From positions 1 to 31,613 of IMG/VR virus record IMGVR_UViG_3300029448_000221: a stretch of DNA of 31,613 nucleotides; one strand, written 5' to 3'. Under the pieces are notes generated by a model. The model was not told the origin of the DNA. It did no database searches and worked only from the letters and a program-made list of their open reading frames with translations. Origin of the DNA: a virus. Shown one piece after another: positions 28,889 through 31,613 of the stretch. Position numbers and translations under genes: made by a program. Numbering within the stretch: the first letter of the stretch is position 1; every line of letters begins with the position of its first letter.

Positions 28889-30751
28889 ATGCCGTTTGCA
28901 AAGTTTCAATTTAAAGCAGGAATAGATAGAGAGGGAACAAGCTACACCAATGCTGGAGGTTGGTTTGACGGTTCTCTTGTAAGATTTCGTAAAGGTTTTG
29001 TAGAAAAAATAGGTGGATGGACAAAGTTCATTACATCTACTTTTATTGGCACAGCTCGTAATTTATTTCCATGGATATCTTTAGAGGGAAACAAATATCT
29101 TTTTGTTGGCACTCATAAAAAAGCATACATAGTAGAAGGTAACGGTATCAATGATATTACGCCTATCAGAAAAAATACCACCAACAGCGTAACCTTTGCA
29201 GCGTCTGATGGCTCTGCAACGATAACAGCAACTGATTCGTCTCATGGTGCTGTAATAGGTGACTTTGTTACTTTTAGTTCAGCAGTATCGTTAGGTGGGA
29301 ATATAACAGCAGCGGTATTAAACCAAGAGTATGAGATTGTTTCGGTGCCGACTGCTAACACTTATACCTTTACAGCTACTGCTACTGCTAATAGTAGCGA
29401 TACAGGTAACGGCGGTAGTGCTACAGATGCAGCTTATCAACTTAATGTTGGTTTAGATTTCTTTGTACAATCAACAGGTTTTGGTTCTGGTAGTTGGGGT
29501 CAAGGTGCTTATGGTGCATCTACAAGCATTTCATTTACAAACCAATTAAGATTGTGGTCGTCTGACAACTTTGGTGAAGATTTAATATTACATCCTAGAG
29601 GCGGTGGTATATTTTATTGGGATGAATCAAACGGTACAAGCACTAGAGCTGTAAACATTACATCTTTGTCAGGTGCTAATTTAGCACCAACCGTAGGACT
29701 ACAAAGCATTGTCAGTGATATCGACAGACACGTTATTGTGCTAGGTGCTGACCCAATAGTGGGCGGTGCTAGGTCAGGCAGTTCTGACCCAATGCTTATT
29801 GCTTTTTCAGACCAAGAAACTATTACTGAATGGGAACCACAAACTACTAACACAGCAGGTTCTGTCAGATTATCAGCTGGTAGTGAAATACGAGGTGGTT
29901 TGAGGGCAAGACAGGAAATTCTTATTTGGACTGATACATCTATGTATAGCATGCAGTTTGTTGGGCCACCACTAACATTTGCAGTAAATTTAATTAACGA
30001 AGGCACAGGTATGATTGGACCTAATGCGGCTATCAACGCACCTAATGGCGTATTTTGGATGGGTGACGATGGTTTTTACTCCTATACAGGCTCAGTACAA
30101 AAACTGCCTTGCAGCGTTTTAAGCTATGTACAAGAAGATTTAGACCTAGGACAAGCCTTTAAGGTGTTTGCGGTATTAAACAAAGAATATAACGAAGTTT
30201 GGTGGTTTTACCCAGCTGAAAGCGATGGTACAGAAGAAATATCAAGGTATGTTATTTACAATTACTTAGAGGGCGTATGGTCTATCGGTCAATTAGTAAG
30301 AACTGCTTGGATTGACCAAAACGTGTTTGGCAAGCCATTAGCTACAGCAAACAATTACATATTTAACCAAGAAGACGGTGATGACGCTGACGGTTCTCCT
30401 ATGGATGGTGTCTTTATTGAAAGTTCAGACTTTGATTTGCAAGAAGGTAACAGCTTTACGTTTGTAAGAAGAATGATACCTGATGTTAAGTTTTACGGCA
30501 CCAATGTTCAATCCGGAGTGCCACAAATAAACATGTTGCTAAAAACTAGAAATGCACCAAGCGATTCGTTAACAACTAGAGCAACTACAGATATATCAAA
30601 TAACACAGACCAAGTACATGTAAGAGCAAGAGGTAGACAAGCTGTACTGAGATTACAAAGTGATGATGATGCTGCTGTTGATAACAGAACAGGTTATAAG
30701 TGGAGACTTGGATATACAAGGTTAGATATAAACCCTGACGGTAGAAGATAA
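28889..30751 (+). CDS. Large tail hub/nozzle-type protein
   Basis: A 620-residue protein. N-terminal block KFQFKAGIDREGTSYTN, GGWFDGSLVRFRKGFVEKIG. About residues 100-180 form an inserted Ig-like/beta domain (SDGSATITATDSSHGAVIGD). Later blocks include DRHVIVLGADPIVGG, LRARQEILIWTDTSMYSMQF, GVFWMGDDGFYSYTGSVQKL and YNEVWWFYPAESDG, suggesting a repeated-strand (beta-propeller-like) body. It is a conserved marine phage tail protein; the position after connector genes fits the P22 gp10 or T7 gp12 level of the tail. RBS GAAGATG is weak. Confidence 0.7.
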   Translation: MPFAKFQFKAGIDREGTSYTNAGGWFDGSLVRFRKGFVEKIGGWTKFITSTFIGTARNLFPWISLEGNKYLFVGTHKKAYIVEGNGINDITPIRKNTTNSVTFAASDGSATITATDSSHGAVIGDFVTFSSAVSLGGNITAAVLNQEYEIVSVPTANTYTFTATATANSSDTGNGGSATDAAYQLNVGLDFFVQSTGFGSGSWGQGAYGASTSISFTNQLRLWSSDNFGEDLILHPRGGGIFYWDESNGTSTRAVNITSLSGANLAPTVGLQSIVSDIDRHVIVLGADPIVGGARSGSSDPMLIAFSDQETITEWEPQTTNTAGSVRLSAGSEIRGGLRARQEILIWTDTSMYSMQFVGPPLTFAVNLINEGTGMIGPNAAINAPNGVFWMGDDGFYSYTGSVQKLPCSVLSYVQEDLDLGQAFKVFAVLNKEYNEVWWFYPAESDGTEEISRYVIYNYLEGVWSIGQLVRTAWIDQNVFGKPLATANNYIFNQEDGDDADGSPMDGVFIESSDFDLQEGNSFTFVRRMIPDVKFYGTNVQSGVPQINMLLKTRNAPSDSLTTRATTDISNNTDQVHVRARGRQAVLRLQSDDDAAVDNRTGYKWRLGYTRLDINPDGRR

Positions 30752-31080
30752 TGGCTAAGCTTTTACCAAGTAGGCTGCCTTTAGCAATGCAAGAGGTAAG
30801 CCCTGAGGTTTTTAATAGGCTTGTAAGGGTTTTAGAAATTAATTTAGGTCAGTTTGACCCAAATAGAACACCTAGGTTTAACGCTACAGAGGTAGCAGAA
30901 TTGAATTTTTTACAAGGTGATGTAATATGGAATACAACGCTGAACGTATTACAGGTATATAGTGGCAATAGTTGGATAGATTTAACAGAAAATCCAAATA
31001 CTGCAGGTTATGAAGCTACTACAAGCTTAGGCACTGTTTCAGTGATTACAGGTGGCGACATATCAGTTAACATAACATAG
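30751..31080 (+). CDS. Small tail/fibre-type protein
   Basis: A 109-residue protein starting at a one-base overlap with the hub gene. It has MQEVSPEVFNRLVRVLEINL, then DVIWNTTLNVLQVYSGNSW, which resembles a short fibre-attachment segment, and ends EATTSLGTVSVITGGDISVN, matching the repeats of the protein at 438-1142. It may be an adaptor for fibre binding. Function inferred from this shared motif. Confidence 0.6.
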   Translation: MAKLLPSRLPLAMQEVSPEVFNRLVRVLEINLGQFDPNRTPRFNATEVAELNFLQGDVIWNTTLNVLQVYSGNSWIDLTENPNTAGYEATTSLGTVSVITGGDISVNIT

Positions 31081-31088
31081 GAAGCAAA

Positions 31089-31448
31089 ATGGCAGATTTA
31101 AGAGAAAGAATAAATAATTTACTAAAAAATGTAGAGTCAAATCAAAGACCTATGCGTTTTCAAGAAGGCGGTATGGCTGAGATGCCACAAGAAAGCGGTA
31201 TGGCACAAATGTCACAACAAGAAGGTATGGCTGAAATACAAATGTCTAAAGAACAAGCCATGCAAGAAATATTTATGCCCTTGGTTGAGGCAGGATTTGA
31301 AGCAGAGGTTATGGCTATACTGAACAACCCACTTGATTCAGAGATATCAAGACAAGCTGTAGAGAGATTAATACAGGTATTAAGTCAAGAGCCTGACTTT
31401 GATATGGACGACTTTATGATGGCGGTTTCATTAGTAGCACCACAATAG
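31089..31448 (+). CDS. Met/Gln-rich small protein, unknown function
   Basis: A 119-residue acidic protein with RBS AGGAAG. A Met/Gln/Glu-rich segment with repeats (GGMAEMPQESGMAQMSQQEG) leads into a helical C-terminal half (SRQAVERLIQVLSQEPDFDM). The repeats are of about 10 residues. No family recognised. Confidence 0.55.
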   Translation: MADLRERINNLLKNVESNQRPMRFQEGGMAEMPQESGMAQMSQQEGMAEIQMSKEQAMQEIFMPLVEAGFEAEVMAILNNPLDSEISRQAVERLIQVLSQEPDFDMDDFMMAVSLVAPQ

Positions 31449-31452
31449 GCTT

Positions 31453-31613
31453 ATGTTGGCACAAACCAAGGCTGAATTAGAGTATGAGCTTAAAAATCTT
31501 TTACTTGGATTTGCTTCAGATTGGTTTGTAGAAAAAGAAACATTAGCTAAAACCAAAGAAACATTGCCTATATTAGGTGACTTTTATAATGAAAAGCTAG
31601 ATGCACTAGACAA
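31453..31613 (+). CDS. Partial gene, helical N-terminus (3' truncated)
   Basis: ATG at 31453, open to the end of the window (53 codons visible). The product begins MLAQTKAELEYELKNLLLGF and is charged and helical so far. It follows the previous gene with a four-base gap. It may be the start of a large virion protein, as expected after the hub gene, but too little is present to say. Confidence 0.5.
   Translation, partial: MLAQTKAELEYELKNLLLGFASDWFVEKETLAKTKETLPILGDFYNEKLDALD

Noticed and set aside
1-31613. Prophage features such as integrase, repressor, att sites or tRNA
   Set aside because: None recognised on either strand; nothing in the window supports lysogeny.

Overview
The window is a piece of a tailed double-stranded DNA phage genome. 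It is AT-rich, every convincing gene is on the + strand, and genes are packed with 1-4 nt stop/start overlaps or short gaps. It carries a large terminase, a P22-like portal, a scaffold-like protein, a major capsid protein, head-tail connector proteins, tail fibres with an S74 chaperone domain, spanins and a lysozyme. I see no tail-length tape measure, sheath or tail chaperone frameshift, which suggests a short-tailed (podovirus-like) particle. Gene order and small-protein content (GroES-like gene between portal and capsid, a run of tiny Lys/Arg-rich proteins after the capsid, YadA-like fibre repeats) resemble uncultivated marine phages thought to infect SAR11/SAR116-type alphaproteobacteria. 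That host assignment is inference. No replication genes, integrase, repressor or tRNA are visible, so this is a partial genome, cut inside a gene at both ends.

Layout: 1-5200 tail fibre and fibre-associated genes. 5196-6749 small membrane proteins plus a staphylococcal-nuclease-like enzyme. 6700-9696 an unusual secretion/surface cassette: a CsgF homologue, a CsgG homologue (outer-membrane curli pore), a curlin-like secreted repeat protein and a secreted FecR-domain protein. 9755-11377 a cytosine-C5 DNA methyltransferase, translationally coupled to 11374-13140, a membrane CHASE2 sensor fused to an apparently intact class III adenylate cyclase. 13146-14732 lysis genes (holin-like, i-spanin, o-spanin, lysozyme). 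14830-18836 terminase and portal. 18833-22860 small basic proteins, GroES-like protein, scaffold, capsid; then a strong intrinsic terminator. 23012-31613 head/neck/tail proteins, a cluster of very basic small proteins, an MptE/DUF115-like Rossmann protein, a large tail-hub-like protein and the start of another gene.

The part most worth attention is 6700-13140. The phage encodes the pore (CsgG), the pore-capping/anchoring factor (CsgF) and a plausible amyloid-type substrate of the curli (type VIII) secretion route, next to a FecR protein and a CHASE2-adenylate cyclase. The set looks like a module that would remodel the infected cell's outer membrane and surface and raise cAMP. It lies between two groups of lysis-type membrane genes, so a role in outer-membrane permeabilisation or release is an alternative. 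Within it, the signal peptides of CsgG and the FecR protein are encoded almost exactly on top of the 3' end of the preceding gene, as is that of the o-spanin further on.

All function calls come from reading motifs and remembered family sequences; no database search was run.
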